A program made the translations under genes and the position numbers. A stretch of DNA of 40,760 bases from Hofstenia miamia (taxonomy: Eukaryota > Xenacoelomorpha > Acoela > Hofsteniidae). The stretch spans positions 597,335 to 638,094 of the forward strand of contig CABFPE010000130.1 in the NCBI GenBank assembly GCA_900660155.1, given 5' to 3'. Below, piece after piece: positions 33,001-39,289 of this stretch (position 1 is the first letter of the stretch; each line of letters opens with the position of its first letter). Below the pieces are notes generated by a model, which had not been told where the DNA came from, did no database searches, and saw nothing but the letters and a program-made list of their open reading frames with translations.

Positions 33001-35944
33001 CGCGAATTCAAATTTTTATATGATTCATGTTGTTAAAAGTCATGGGATACACCAAGTGTTTGATTTATCCCAAAAAGGTACCCATGTGATTGAGATTTAC
33101 TGATTCAAGGTTTCATCCATTCTATCGCAAAAACACTTAATCGCTAATGTTTGTGTACTTCGATGGAATCCAACTTGCACAGCAAATCTGCTCGCAACAT
33201 GTTAAAGTGCATTTCGACGATGCAGGGCATGCACAATGAATTCAGCAACTTTTTTGTACCATTCTGTATATGATGGCTAAAAAGGGTTTCGCATATTTTC
33301 AAAAACTAATGGATTTGAGCAAGTTTATATTACAAATGTCTAATTTCAAGGTTTTTAATCATTCGCTATTGGTTAGGTATTTTCATATACATTTCAAAGG
33401 TGTTACATATTTTAAGGTTATTACTACAGAACATTTAGGTTGGTATCAAGAATGTGTATGCAGAGGTTTTACCAGCCCAAAAACTCATCCAGATCAAGAA
33501 ATTGCAAGAAAATTCTTGTGTCGCAATGGTGGGTGATGGCATTAATGATTCTCCTGCTTTGGCACAAGCGAATGTAGGCATTGCAATTGGAAGTGGCACA
33601 GACGTTGCAATCGAAGCGGCCGGTGTTGTTCTTATACGCAATGATCTTTTCGATGTAGTTGCCGCAATCGATTTATCACGAACCACTGTAGGATTTATTT
33701 TTTGAATGTTTAAAGTTATTACTCTGTTTACAATATCACACATTTTCAATATGGGAAATTTTTTCATCTTGACCTACACAATGTTAAGTTATTACATCAT
33801 TTGAGATTAATTACCATTAGAATAAGCATAACAATCTTGCTAAGTACTTTCACCACCGGAAACAATGGTTTTTGTTCCCCTTATGATTTCCAAATGTCGT
33901 CTTTGAATATTTCAGACTTCACTCAAGAGTTTTTCTGTCAATTATATTTTGAAATTTGAACTGTGTAAGTGGGCTTCACTGTATAACAATTTTCTATTAT
34001 TTGTTTTACAGCAACCTGGTTACGTATATAGTATTAGCTATAGTTGCAATTTTAGTATTTCAAAAACTATTCAATGTAGTCCATTATGTATGAACCGTTT
34101 ATAGATTTGCTTGCCTAGATTCACGTCTGTTTGAACCATCGACAGTATGCACCTATATTTTTAATAATTTATATATTTGCAGATAGATGGGAGGACAATC
34201 ACAGTAATTCTGCATTTGCAGGAAATTCATTTGCTTAATTCACTGCTGTAAACCAAAATTTAAGTGTTTAAAAAGCCTTAAAATCAATGAAATTGAAAAA
34301 CTAATTAAAAAATTACATTTACAATGAAAAATATGCAATGGTAACAACTGCTTGTGCCATTGGCATCTGCTTGCTATGACGCCAAAATCTGATGCTGAGT
34401 GGTTTATACTCCAATTATATTTATCGAAAGGGACTGCTGAAATGAATTTTACAATCAAAGCATTGCTAAATTAGCATTATGTATTAGACTTTTAAATAAA
34501 AAATCAAAAATGTTAGTTTTGCTAATAAAAATTGTTACAACTTTGAAAAATTTAATATTAATAAGGAATAATTTTATCTTATTTGCAACAAAATATTTTT
34601 TAACTATTGAATTATATTATCAATCACTTCTCGTGAAAGTTTGTAAAAAAATTTCGACAAAATTTTGAGGGGTATAATTCAAGTGTTTTTAAAAAGACTG
34701 TTTTCTTATTTCTGAGCGTCTTTTACTAAAGCCAAAAGAGTGTGAAACCTAGATGTGTTAACACGATTACATAACAACGTAAATGATGTTTTTCATAATT
34801 CTCATCCCAAGAAATGTGTTTCGCTTGTTAGGGTTGCCCATATTTCGGTTATGTTTGAAAAGTTAACTTGAACAACCTGATAATGGTGCAGCTTTGCCAA
34901 AAATCGATGAAATTTCTTTCAAAATTGTAGTAATTAAGGAATTCTACTGTTGCGAAATATAACTTATATTTCATTTTTGCGTTATTTCCAGTAATTAGAG
35001 TAAAATCGACATAATATAATAGATGTTGCTTTAGGAATTTTTGGATTAATTGATAACGTCACTAAGCTATAGTGTCAAGCTGATTTTCGCAATGATTATT
35101 TGAATTCAAATTCATGTAACCAAAAATTACTGACGCTTTTTTAAGAATGTGTTGTAATGAAATTTGAACTTTAATTTTTTACTCTACATCTGCAAACAGG
35201 TAGAAGTATTATAGTTACATACATGGCGAGATATTTTATGTTCGATTTTGTTGTGCATTTGCCATAATTCGTGGAATGATTTTATCAGGACTTTACCAAC
35301 CTATGGAAAAATATAATTGCATAGCTCAATACCATGTAATATTGAACATTCTGGAAAAGGGGCATTCTGGGTTTTTGCAAATACCATGGTAACGTCATCA
35401 AAGACGTAGTCATTTCCTATAATAAATTAACTATTTGGTAACAGAAGATTCCCCAAATTAGGCAAAATTTCATCGCTTTTGCGAAAGATATAAATTTAAC
35501 CGATTTTAACATTTTTTGCAGCTTTATTTTTAAGCAAAACTGCACCAAATCAGGTTGTTCAAACGCAATTTTTCAAATATGCCAAAATATGGACAACCCT
35601 AGTATATATGCAACAGATTCGAAACAATTCTTAAGATGTCTTTTTTCAAGTTTTAATTTTAGGTTCGTAGAATTCGCTTAAATTTCTTTTTTGCATTGTT
35701 GTACAACCTTATCGGAGTCCCTGTGGCAGCTGGTATATTAATGCCAATTGGGATTGTTTTAAAACCATGGGTTGCATCTGCTGCAATGGCCGCCTCATCA
35801 GTTTCAGTAGTGTCCTCCTCACTTCTTTTAAAGCTTTTCAAGAAGCCTTCAAGTAAAACAAGATCGCCTGTTACTGCAGTCGAATATGTTGACCAACAGC
35901 GGCGTCTATTGTCGGACGATGAGATGGATCCAAGTGTTGTTTAG
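2213..35944 (+). CDS. ATP7: Copper-transporting P1B-type ATPase (ATP7A/ATP7B homologue), 12 exons, 5'-partial
   Basis: Exons: 2213-2425, 3923-4236, 6107-6385, 7575-7720, 18671-19080, 21461-21668, 21871-22092, 24494-24736, 24818-25005, 30600-30950, 33439-33687, 35663-35944. All introns are GT-AG and all phases match, giving 3105 nt and 1034 codons plus stop. Visible order: end of one HMA domain (residues 1-35); HMA domains with CQSC (52-55), CKKC (125-128) and CSSC (237-240); first membrane helices after KWRHAFLG (311-318); GRWLE before the actuator; actuator TGE (513-515); CPC in the ion-path helix (632-634); phosphorylation site DKTGT (Asp676); nucleotide-domain SEHI (718-721), GQG (755-757) and IGNR (773-776); TGDN; GDGIND (890-895); YN (955-956); MxxSS (983-987). 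From family knowledge it moves Cu(I) across the trans-Golgi or plasma membrane using ATP, supplying secreted cuproenzymes and exporting excess copper. The N-terminus lies outside the window. ATP7A versus ATP7B cannot be decided; invertebrates usually have one gene. Confidence 0.96.
2426..3922 (+). other. Intron 1 with TA microsatellite
   Basis: This is AT-rich sequence with no coding signal. An (AT)n tract runs from about 3846 to 3895, only about 27 bases before the exon 2 acceptor, so it may form part of the branch-point or pyrimidine region. No missing exon is needed here, because the metal-binding domain split by this intron is complete once the two exons are joined. Confidence 0.8.
3923..4236 (+). 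CDS. ATP7: ATP7 exon (visible 2): rest of one metal-binding domain plus the GMKCKKC domain
   Basis: The acceptor AG is at 3921-3922. The donor GTAACT at 4237 gives phase 2, and Gly176 is split across the next junction. Residues 72-106 finish the CQSC domain: strand GYFYHSN, a Ser-rich helix, then [10 protein letters not shown]. Residues 114-180 are the next HMA domain with CKKC at 125-128 and IKSIQSFGY near its end. The loop GMKCKKC has two Lys between the Cys pair, more basic than the usual GMTCxSC, but the Cys pair is intact. Confidence 0.93.
4237..6106 (+). other. Intron 2
   Basis: The intron runs from donor GTAACT to acceptor TTTTCTAG. The middle holds the transposase relic at 5035-5556. 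Outside that relic (4237-5034 and 5557-6106) I see only AT-rich sequence without a recognisable gene. Confidence 0.85.
5035..5556 (-). pseudogene. Mutator-like transposase relic in intron 2
   Basis: On the minus strand the reading begins near 5556 with [14 protein letters not shown], like the I-D-x-LQNYYG-x-AI start of this transposase family. It goes on to a Met-x-x-Ala-x-Trp segment, then [13 protein letters not shown], then [13 protein letters not shown] and a degraded GGTxN (CLHGxTQN in relatives). Several stops and frame changes break it. The family is the invertebrate 'Mutator-like transposase domain' group, named from memory of its motifs; a profile search would confirm. A 9-base unit (tcatacata) is repeated three times near 5195-5220. 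Confidence 0.7.
6107..6385 (+). CDS. ATP7: ATP7 exon (visible 3): linker and last metal-binding domain start (CSSC)
   Basis: The acceptor AG is at 6105-6106 and the first base completes Gly176. The donor GTAATC at 6386 is phase 2 and splits Arg269. A linker of about 50 residues ([19 protein letters not shown] region) leads to [13 protein letters not shown] (227-240), the best-conserved copper-binding loop in the protein. This is the domain nearest the membrane; in human ATP7 proteins the two membrane-proximal domains matter most for transport and regulation. Confidence 0.95.
6386..7574 (+). other. Intron 3
   Basis: AT-rich intron without a recognisable gene. At 7140-7176 it holds a small cluster of CTGTT/AACAG units (gctgtttttaacagc followed by gctgctgtta) that recurs in intron 4 at 12901-12960 and 14061-14115. 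It may be a fragment of a dispersed repeat. Confidence 0.7.
7575..7720 (+). CDS. ATP7: ATP7 exon (visible 4): end of the CSSC domain and entry to first membrane helix
   Basis: The acceptor AG is at 7573-7574 and the first base completes Arg269. The donor GTAAAT at 7721 is phase 1, splitting Gly318. Residues 270-293 finish the metal-binding domain ([15 protein letters not shown]). Residues 294-310 are a polar linker. KWRHAFLG is the classic start of the platform/first helix in ATP7 proteins. Confidence 0.95.
10150..10290 (+). repeat. Possible tRNA-derived SINE fragment
   Basis: The stretch opens with gtgctcagcggtgcgctcgc, close to a tRNA A-box region (the GCTCAGCGGT-GCGCTCGC pattern). A poor B-box-like match follows about 35 bases later (ggtcttggtcggaaagt). 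It is richer in G+C than the surrounding intron. No cloverleaf can be drawn, so it is not a working tRNA gene. A SINE head is the simplest reading, but this is a weak call. Confidence 0.3.
11844..12348. mobile_element. Inverted-repeat MITE with GTATAC-rich ends
   Basis: The left end (11844-11870) contains tggacgacatacgtatacc. The right end (12313-12348) reads, in reverse complement, cagtagggtacgacggtata followed by cgtatacgtatacc. The two ends match as imperfect inverted repeats of roughly 25 bases. The interior carries further GTATAC palindromes and a short GC-rich patch (cgcggcgcgggg near 11920). The length (about 505 bp) and the lack of any transposase suggest a non-autonomous DNA element. 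The superfamily is not clear; a CAG-start end would be compatible with hAT. Confidence 0.5.
12364..12578. mobile_element. Foldback MITE of about 215 bp carrying CTAACCCTAACC arms
   Basis: The left arm (about 12364-12440) contains agacccaagt, gacgtcataaaat, then aaactctaaccgtaaccc. The right arm (about 12496-12578) is its imperfect reverse complement, with gggttagagttta, attttatgaca and aagtgggtcc. The arms are about 75-80 bases each around an AT-rich loop, so the transcript could form a long hairpin. It has no coding capacity. The telomere-like TTAGGG in the arm is a single unit in the hairpin, not a telomeric array. Confidence 0.7.
14480..15725 (-). pseudogene. piggyBac (PGBD-type) transposase relic
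   Basis: Minus-strand fragments in N-to-C order: SKGEE-like insertion-domain start and GQYSEQ near 15700-15600; [18 protein letters not shown] near 15530-15460; [16 protein letters not shown] near 15250-15180; [19 protein letters not shown] and [20 protein letters not shown] at 15070-14920; [14 protein letters not shown]; then a Cys/Lys-rich tail near 14610-14490. These match the piggyBac DDE transposase. The second catalytic Asp (DNFFTS in the family) is Asn here, and there are several frameshifts and stops. Motifs of the form gggtcaaattgaccc near 15935 and 16065 resemble piggyBac end repeats. Element ends were not fixed. Confidence 0.88.
16930..17880 (+). mobile_element. MULE DNA transposon with 16-bp perfect terminal or subterminal inverted repeats
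   Basis: The sequence tgcgccatagaaaaat at 16930-16945 has its exact reverse complement at 17865-17880. Further GCGCCA/TGGCGC words sit just inside and outside both ends (16958, 16975, 17842, 17890). Together they bracket a MULE transposase relic, so this is a short MULE copy of about 1 kb inserted in intron 4. The target duplication (9-10 bases expected) could not be fixed, because the repeats may extend beyond the 16-bp core. Confidence 0.75.
17053..17703 (+). pseudogene. MULE transposase C-terminal relic
   Basis: The early part, near 17085-17190, reads [14 protein letters not shown] and then [18 protein letters not shown], the end of the MULE catalytic domain. The long frame 17164-17478 continues with [24 protein letters not shown] and a final TRTNN, the family's PRTNN-x-x-EGWH region. 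After a frame change near 17475 the next frame gives [19 protein letters not shown] and [11 protein letters not shown], the usual C-terminus of FLYWCH-type MULE proteins. The N-terminal part, including any FLYWCH finger, is missing. At least two frame changes make it inactive. Confidence 0.82.
18671..19080 (+). CDS. ATP7: ATP7 exon (visible 5): first four membrane helices
   Basis: The acceptor TTTTTAG ends at 18670 and the first two bases complete Gly318. The donor GTGAAG at 19081 is phase 0. Residues 319-454 contain [13 protein letters not shown] (helix MA/1), a hydrophobic hairpin with TPVQWYSGR, then [39 protein letters not shown] and [19 protein letters not shown]. The last is the near-invariant ATP7 lead into the actuator domain. 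The large loop between helices is slightly shorter than in human ATP7A, which is normal for invertebrates. Confidence 0.97.
19098..19367. repeat. CT microsatellite, 230-bp N gap, TA microsatellite
   Basis: A (CT)n tract runs into N at 19121 and the N run ends at 19350, where an (TA)n tract begins. The gap therefore sits between two different simple repeats, a common place for assembly failure. The size of 230 may be an estimate. The gap lies inside intron 5 and costs no coding sequence, because Gln454 and Val455 join in phase across it. Confidence 0.95.
19372..20759 (-). mobile_element. Tc1-like transposon relic
   Basis: A minus-strand transposase relic runs from about 20640 to 19660. It starts [13 protein letters not shown], followed by a helix-turn-helix ([15 protein letters not shown]). 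It continues with [13 protein letters not shown] and VEGTLTKD, then DLNIIE (the Glu of the DDE triad), CRPKNVE-x-LW, FSQEEF and [11 protein letters not shown] at the C-terminus. Many stops and frameshifts are present. Possible terminal repeats are short: GAGACACC at 19372-19379 and GGTGTCTC at 20752-20759. Flanking AT bases also agree roughly, and both copies adjoin TATA-type sequence suited to TA target use. The transposase call is strong; the exact ends are less so. Confidence 0.82.
21461..21668 (+). CDS. ATP7: ATP7 exon (visible 6): actuator domain with TGE
   Basis: The acceptor TTAG ends at 21460. The donor GTAACA at 21669 is phase 1. Residues 455-523 hold [17 protein letters not shown] and [12 protein letters not shown], the actuator (A) domain. 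TGE at 513-515 is the dephosphorylation loop, whose Glu positions water at the phospho-Asp. The exon fits human ATP7 without gaps through this motif. Confidence 0.97.
21871..22092 (+). CDS. ATP7: ATP7 exon (visible 7): end of actuator domain and next membrane helix
   Basis: The acceptor TTTAG ends at 21870. The first two bases plus the previous G make Asp524. The donor GTATAT at 22093 is phase 1 and splits Gly598. Residues 525-597 include [37 protein letters not shown] and the hydrophobic helix [20 protein letters not shown]. This is the A-domain return strand, linker and membrane helix preceding the CPC helix. Intron 6 (202 bp) just before it holds nothing notable. Confidence 0.97.
22093..24493 (+). 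other. Intron 7 with an unassigned minus-strand coding-like remnant
   Basis: The sequence 22100-22990 is ordinary AT-rich intron. Between about 23000 and 24003 the minus strand shows several open pieces that look protein-derived, broken by stops: one near 23172-23020 (contains [19 protein letters not shown]) and one at 24003-23704 (contains [18 protein letters not shown]). I do not recognise the family. A dead transposon or processed pseudogene is likely. From 24010 to 24493 nothing is seen. Confidence 0.5.
24494..24736 (+). CDS. ATP7: ATP7 exon (visible 8): CPC copper-path helix and phosphorylation site
   Basis: The acceptor TAG ends at 24493 and its first two bases complete Gly598. The donor GTAATT at 24737 is phase 1, splitting the Gly of DKTG. 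The helix [20 protein letters not shown] carries CPC at 632-634, the signature of Cu(I)-selective P1B-1 ATPases. [20 protein letters not shown] and GGEPLE follow, and then IVFDKT with the phosphorylated Asp676. Confidence 0.98.
24818..25005 (+). CDS. ATP7: ATP7 exon (visible 9): start of nucleotide-binding domain, SEHI variant
   Basis: The acceptor TTTAG ends at 24817 and the donor GTTTGT at 25006 is phase 0. The exon starts by completing DKTGTIT and encodes [13 protein letters not shown]. The ATP-contacting Glu and His (equivalent to Glu1064 and His1069 of human ATP7B) are present at 715 and 720. The normally conserved Pro after the His is Ile721. The 81-bp intron 8 before it is the shortest in the gene. 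The donor GTTTGT is non-consensus at position 3 but keeps the frame exactly. Confidence 0.95.
26151..26459. mobile_element. hAT-like MITE, 309 bp, with target-site duplication
   Basis: The ends are exact 11-bp inverted repeats: CAGGGTTTTCG at 26151-26161 and CGAAAACCCTG at 26449-26459. The flanking 8 bases are tgctggat (26143-26150) and cgctggat (26460-26467), seven of eight identical, as expected for the 8-bp target duplication of hAT elements. The CAGGG terminus also suits hAT. The interior repeats CGAGTT/CGAGTTC words near both ends, a usual subterminal pattern. It cannot encode a transposase. Confidence 0.85.
26536..27185. mobile_element. MITE of 650 bp with about 100-bp inverted repeats
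   Basis: The left arm (26536-26637) starts gcggatgctacac and includes gcaaaacaatt, aatgcccttcgtgtatcac and taacacccaacactgag. The right arm (26999-27185) is the reverse complement with a few changes and about 85 extra bases between its two matching blocks: the inner block is at 26999-27024 and the outer block at about 27109-27185. There is no coding sequence. Long arms would suit a Mutator-type or foldback element. The target duplication is not clear. Confidence 0.75.
28902..30176 (+). mobile_element. Tc1-like (DD34E) transposon nested in the mariner, 27-bp terminal inverted repeats
   Basis: The inverted repeats 28902-28928 and 30150-30176 match at 26 of 27 bases (tatagttggctgcaaaaaaa against tatagttgactgcaaaaaaa, then tgagact). 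TA is at both edges, which fits TA target duplication. The 1275-bp length is typical of a full Tc1-like element. It is clearly younger than the mariner it interrupts, whose repeats and frame are more decayed. Confidence 0.92.
29134..29931 (+). pseudogene. Tc1-like transposase, nearly full length, broken at a few points
   Basis: Starting at ATG 29134 the reading gives a helix-turn-helix region ([14 protein letters not shown]) and a GRPRK basic motif. An in-frame TAG stands at 29392, and the frame then goes on through VWITDE (first catalytic Asp). A one-base slip near 29640 ([12 protein letters not shown]) leads to [12 protein letters not shown] (second Asp). Another slip near 29818 leads to [13 protein letters not shown] (Glu). 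Counting across the last slip, 34 residues separate the second Asp from the Glu, giving DD34E, the Tc1 signature. Beyond about 29931 the reading decays. Few lesions suggest recent inactivation. Confidence 0.87.
30600..30950 (+). CDS. ATP7: ATP7 exon (visible 10): nucleotide-binding domain and TGDN
   Basis: The acceptor TTTTAG ends at 30599 and the donor GTAATG at 30951; both edges are phase 0 (117 codons). It carries [11 protein letters not shown] (ATP-site GxG), AHIGNRSWM (IGN motif with the Asn that contacts ATP), [12 protein letters not shown] and VYLLTGDN (P-domain). The end of a mariner transposon stops only 27 bases upstream of the exon, so the acceptor region is partly transposon-flanked. 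Confidence 0.97.
30951..33438 (+). other. Intron 10
   Basis: About 2.5 kb, AT-rich. A slightly GC-richer patch at 31535-31650 and another at 32860-33250 look like old repeats, but no family or inverted ends could be found. The short frame at 31770-31970 has no recognisable domain. Confidence 0.7.
33439..33687 (+). CDS. ATP7: ATP7 exon (visible 11): P-domain hinge GDGIND
   Basis: The acceptor TTTAG ends at 33438 and the donor GTAGGA at 33688; both edges are phase 0 (83 codons). [15 protein letters not shown] leads to [20 protein letters not shown], the Mg2+-binding hinge that is near-invariant in P-type ATPases. Then come [20 protein letters not shown] and AAIDLSRTT. Reading through the donor would hit a stop after five residues (ending 33705), so splicing here is required. 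Confidence 0.97.
33688..35662 (+). other. Intron 11
   Basis: The sequence 33688-34828 is AT-rich and shows no gene. Nearly all of the second half is the inverted-repeat element 34829-35601, which ends 61 bases before the last exon. Confidence 0.85.
34829..35601. mobile_element. Inverted-repeat DNA element, 773 bp, with about 72-bp ends
   Basis: The left end (34829-34903) reads tagggttgcccatatttcgg, then ttgaacaacctgata and ggtgcagctttgcc. The right end (about 35530-35601) in reverse complement reads tagggttgtccatattttgg, then ttgaacaacctga and ggtgcagttttgc. TA stands at both outer edges, as for Tc1/mariner-type target duplication. It has no open reading frame of note, so it is probably a non-autonomous copy. 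The middle includes ccatggtaacgtca and similar unexplained words. Confidence 0.82.
35663..35944 (+). CDS. ATP7: ATP7 last exon: final membrane helices and C-terminal tail
   Basis: The acceptor TTTTAG ends at 35662 (phase 0) and the stop TAG is at 35942-35944. [20 protein letters not shown] carries the YN pair (955-956), followed by [15 protein letters not shown] and [15 protein letters not shown] with MxxSS (983-987). YN and MxxSS are copper-site residues of P1B-1 pumps. The tail of about 35 residues is short and ends with a dileucine ([10 protein letters not shown]) and SVV. In mammalian ATP7 a C-terminal dileucine supports retrieval from the plasma membrane, and a terminal S/T-x-hydrophobic end can bind PDZ domains; here both are inferences. 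Confidence 0.97.
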   Translation, partial: VRRIRLNFFFALLYNLIGVPVAAGILMPIGIVLKPWVASAAMAASSVSVVSSSLLLKLFKKPSSKTRSPVTAVEYVDQQRRLLSDDEMDPSVV

Positions 35945-36135
35945 TTTTCGTTATGGCTATTCCTTTCTTTTTTGGCCTTATTTTGTCATGTTTAATGCAT
36001 TTTTATTGCGAATTACTGCGTAATTTGAATTGTAAATCTGGGATGAAATTTTATGATGTAATATATGTTAAATTTTTAAGTCATTTTGTAAATGTTTTAT
36101 TATTAAAATTTGTTCAATTAGTGTAAAACATACTT
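35945..36135 (+). other. Probable ATP7 3' untranslated region
   Basis: AT-rich sequence after the stop. The best poly(A) signal candidate is the common variant ATTAAA at 36102-36107, followed about 12-25 bases on by a T-rich stretch. No AATAAA stands closer to the stop. The true cleavage site needs transcript data. Confidence 0.45.
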
Positions 36136-36643
36136 ATATTAATCCACAATTTTGCAATTTTGTATAATTTTTATTTTGAGACAAGTCATCTATTTAAGAA
36201 CAAATTCAAAACTGATTAATTCATTTTCAAAACATAAAATATAATCGCATGTATTCTTTTAATTTTTTTCAATGTGTCGCTAATTAGTTAACCAAATAGC
36301 TTATATATTACAAAATGCAATATTAAAAGTATACACAATAATACAACTATAAATTCCAAAAATAACTGCTAATATCAAATCCATTAAAAATTATCCGATT
36401 TTTGTAAAGAAATGGGATCACAATGTGTAAATCTCTAGTTATATCAAAATATACATATTCTTGTTACTTATTAACGAACCTATCTGACAATTCGAAAAAT
36501 AGTTAAGGAAGATTTTCAAATGGATTAATAGAAATCATGAAACAGAAGATCTACTAAAAAATTTATAAATTAAATGATAGCACTTCCTTAAAATACAGTA
36601 ATCGATGTGCTATATATCAATATAAAAGTTAATAATTAAAATC

Positions 36644-36790
36644 ATGAAAAACTCATTTTTTAATATTACAGTAAAATTATGGAACAATTTGGATAAGGAC
36701 ACTAGATCAGAAAAAAAGTTGCAATTGTTTAAAAAGAAAGTGATTAACCATTTCAAAACTACTTCAACAAGAAATTATTTTATCAGTTAA
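36644..36790 (+). pseudogene. LINE C-terminal fragment
   Basis: Forty-eight codons from ATG 36644 to TAA 36788-36790. The pattern FFNITVKLWNNLDKDTR and then LFKKKVINHF is the usual end of jockey/CR1-type LINE polyproteins (S-FF-x3-V-x-x-WN-x-LP...FK-x-x-L). The end is intact but no RT domain directly precedes it. It is too small to be a gene in itself. Confidence 0.65.
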
Positions 36791-36804
36791 AAAATATAGA
36801 AAGC

Positions 36805-37479
36805 CAACCGGTATGGGTTTAGTTTTAAATTTCAATTCAAATTCACTGTAACATACAAAATAGCACTAATTAAAGGAGCAATACATCGAATTTTTGATGT
36901 CTCAAGTTCTTATGAAATCATAAATTAAGAAATAATCAAACTATCGTCGAATCTGAAGAATAACGCATATCCAAGTAATTTTATTAAGAAATTTATTAAA
37001 GAAACAATGGATGAAATATGGATCAACAAGACAGGAAATATTCAAATAATTTTGAACACATTTTTAAAATTGAATATAGAGGGAAGCACACAACAGATAT
37101 GATTAATCAAATACGAAGAATAAATTATATTAAAGAAAATGTGAGATTTGTTTATACAACGCGGAAGCTTAGTCAACACCTAGAATTAAAATCAATGACA
37201 GATATCCGATGAGTCCAATGTTATCTATAAAATCAATTGCATCTGTGGTGAGGACTATATTGGATATAGTAGCAGAAGAATAAAAGAACACGAAACTAAG
37301 TCAACAAAATCAGAACACCTAAAAAATGTGGATTAAATTATGACATCAAATTTTTACGATCAATTATCCCAAAAAAATTAAAAGTAATCGAAAGTATATA
37401 CATTAGATCAATGCAACCAAGTCTTAACACCAAATATGATTACATATATCAGCACAAATTACCTCTAATCAATGTTTAA
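36805..37479 (+). pseudogene. Penelope-like retroelement 3' part with GIY-YIG nuclease
   Basis: The first part (about 36860-37010) reads ALIKGAIHRIFDVSS, then SSNLKNNAYPSNFIKKFI, the post-RT region of Penelope-like elements. 37018-37212 gives ENVRFVYTTRKLSQHL, and after a frameshift near 37210 comes SNVIYKINCICGEDYIGYSS with RRIKEH, a GIY-YIG-type nuclease core (Y...YIG...R...H). The last frame (37342-37479) ends SIYIRSMQPSLNT and QHKLPLINV before TAA. Stops and at least two frameshifts make it inactive. The RT catalytic part is absent. Confidence 0.8.
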
Positions 37480-38470
37480 TTATAAATAATATCTTTTAAT
37501 TAAATAATGCATATTTAGAGGGAAAATTTTGTAGATTGGATGCTCAAGTTGAGCGAAATATATCTAATTTAGTCTGTTTTTATTTAAATTAATTCAATTA
37601 ATTTCTCAATTTAATTCAAGCTCTTAGCATCCTTATCTACTTTACTGCTACAGTAAATCGATTCATCATATAAGAAGTTGTCATAGTATGATTTCTTGAG
37701 GGAATAATTTAAATCCCTGAATTATATTTGAAGTAATCAGTTAAAACAAAAGCAAGATCTCATGATAAATGGAATGAAGTGTTTTAGTGAGTATTTGATA
37801 AACAACCGTAAAAAAATTCCAGATGTTTTCTTATATACTCCTTTCACAAAAACTTGAATTCCTCCATATTTTAACATTTAAGAACCAAAAGAGTTTTTTT
37901 GTTATCTTTTTATAATATACTTGACATTTTAGTAAAAAATGCATATAAATATATTTTTAAGAAAGCAATTTTCAGTAAAAAAAAAGTTAGAAAAAAAGAT
38001 TACACACCGGTCAGGAATAACGTATTGCATAAGAGCTACTTGAATTTGAATCTCATTCATCATCTGCTTCATATGAATTTTGCTAAAATGTCAATTTGAA
38101 TTTCTTTTAGTTTCGTTATTTGCTTAATTTTGTTTGGAGGATGTTCCATAGTCTCATACCTGCTTTGATGAAAGAAATTTATTCAAATGTTACTTATACT
38201 AAGTTTTTAATCCTCTTGTTAAAAGTTATATTAAATTAGGGAGTTTTTTCGTTTTATTTAATGAAACACTTATGTTTGTATTTTGTTCATGTGGTTGTAA
38301 TTCAAAATTTTTTAGTTTGCATAATTTTACAATGGAACCATTTGACTAATTTCGACATTCCGCTGATATCAAAAAGTTCTATTATGGAATTCACAAATTT
38401 GAGAATAAATATTTTTACAATAATTTAGGTAGATTTAATTAATACTTTTGCTAATATTTTTTGTTTGTTT
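37480..38470. other. AT-rich intergenic stretch, nothing recognised
   Basis: No open frame with a known domain on either strand. The short frame at 37899-38099 is low-complexity Lys/Phe-rich and not convincing. It lies between two retroelement fragments and may be more of the same, too decayed to read. Confidence 0.6.
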
Positions 38471-38600
38471 GGTTTCTTTACTTCAATGTACGTTAACGAT
38501 TGCATAGGGTTATCTTATTCAAATTATTCGATTGAAAATACAATCAATAACTGCATTCGATTATCTCACTATTTTGCCTATGCAAATATATCATGTTTCT
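38470..38600 (+). pseudogene. LINE reverse-transcriptase fragment (YVND to degraded FADD)
   Basis: The frame through ATG 38486 reads MYVNDCIGLSYSNYSIEN, then HYFAYANISCFL. The spacing and words match the LINE RT block L-x-YVNDL...FADDT. The catalytic Asp pair is lost (YAN), so it is dead. The frame ends shortly after 38600. Confidence 0.55.
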
Positions 38601-38913
38601 TAATGAATTTGCTCAGAAACAAACTTTCTTTAGGGAACTAGGAGGTGGCATTTCAAAATTTTCTGGACTTGCTACAGGTATGTCGTTGTGTGTTACGTGG
38701 AACTTTAAGTTTGTTGTCCACACAACACAACATGTTGTGAAGGGTATAGAAATCCACCTTCACAAAATTAGCATTTTTTTCCTTCTGAACTAGCTTGATC
38801 TCTATATTATGTCTTGTATTTGAAAGAAATATAAGCGGTCCTTAGCAAGAGCTTTGAGTAATTCCACTAGACAACGGTAATGCATTTGATATAACATCAC
38901 CTATGTTGACACA

Positions 38914-39144
38914 TTAAGGTGTTTGTGACAAATATGATGTAATTAATGCTAATAAATGGTTAAAAATACCAAATATATTTTTAAGTTTATCAATTAATAG
39001 TGAATGTGATAATTTATTAAATGCTAAAAGACACTTTATGTCATAATAATGATACACTTCATTTAAGTAATTCAAAAGTTGTAAAGCAATTGGTTGCTCC
39101 TCAATATAGCCATATTGAGTTATTTCTTTTGCATAGTCCCTCAA
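38914..39144 (-). pseudogene. LINE reverse-transcriptase fragment, inverted
   Basis: The minus-strand frame contains QLLNYLNEVYHYYDIKCLL, then AFNKLSHSLLIDKLKNIFGI and SYLSQ. This is the RT block D-x-SKAFD-x-V-x-H-x-x-LL-x-KL...YLS-x-R. The catalytic-block KAFD has become LAFN, so the copy is inactive. It stands in the opposite direction to the neighbouring LINE pieces. Confidence 0.65.
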
Positions 39145-39289
39145 AAATTAGTTAGGTAAGTGATCTAAACCACATCCTGATGAAATACAGCTACTAAGGA
39201 AAGAGAAAATGTCTAATTCCGTAAAAGAAACATTAATAACCAAGTATTTCCTAATTTCATAATATAATTGGTGTAAAATATTTATAAAT

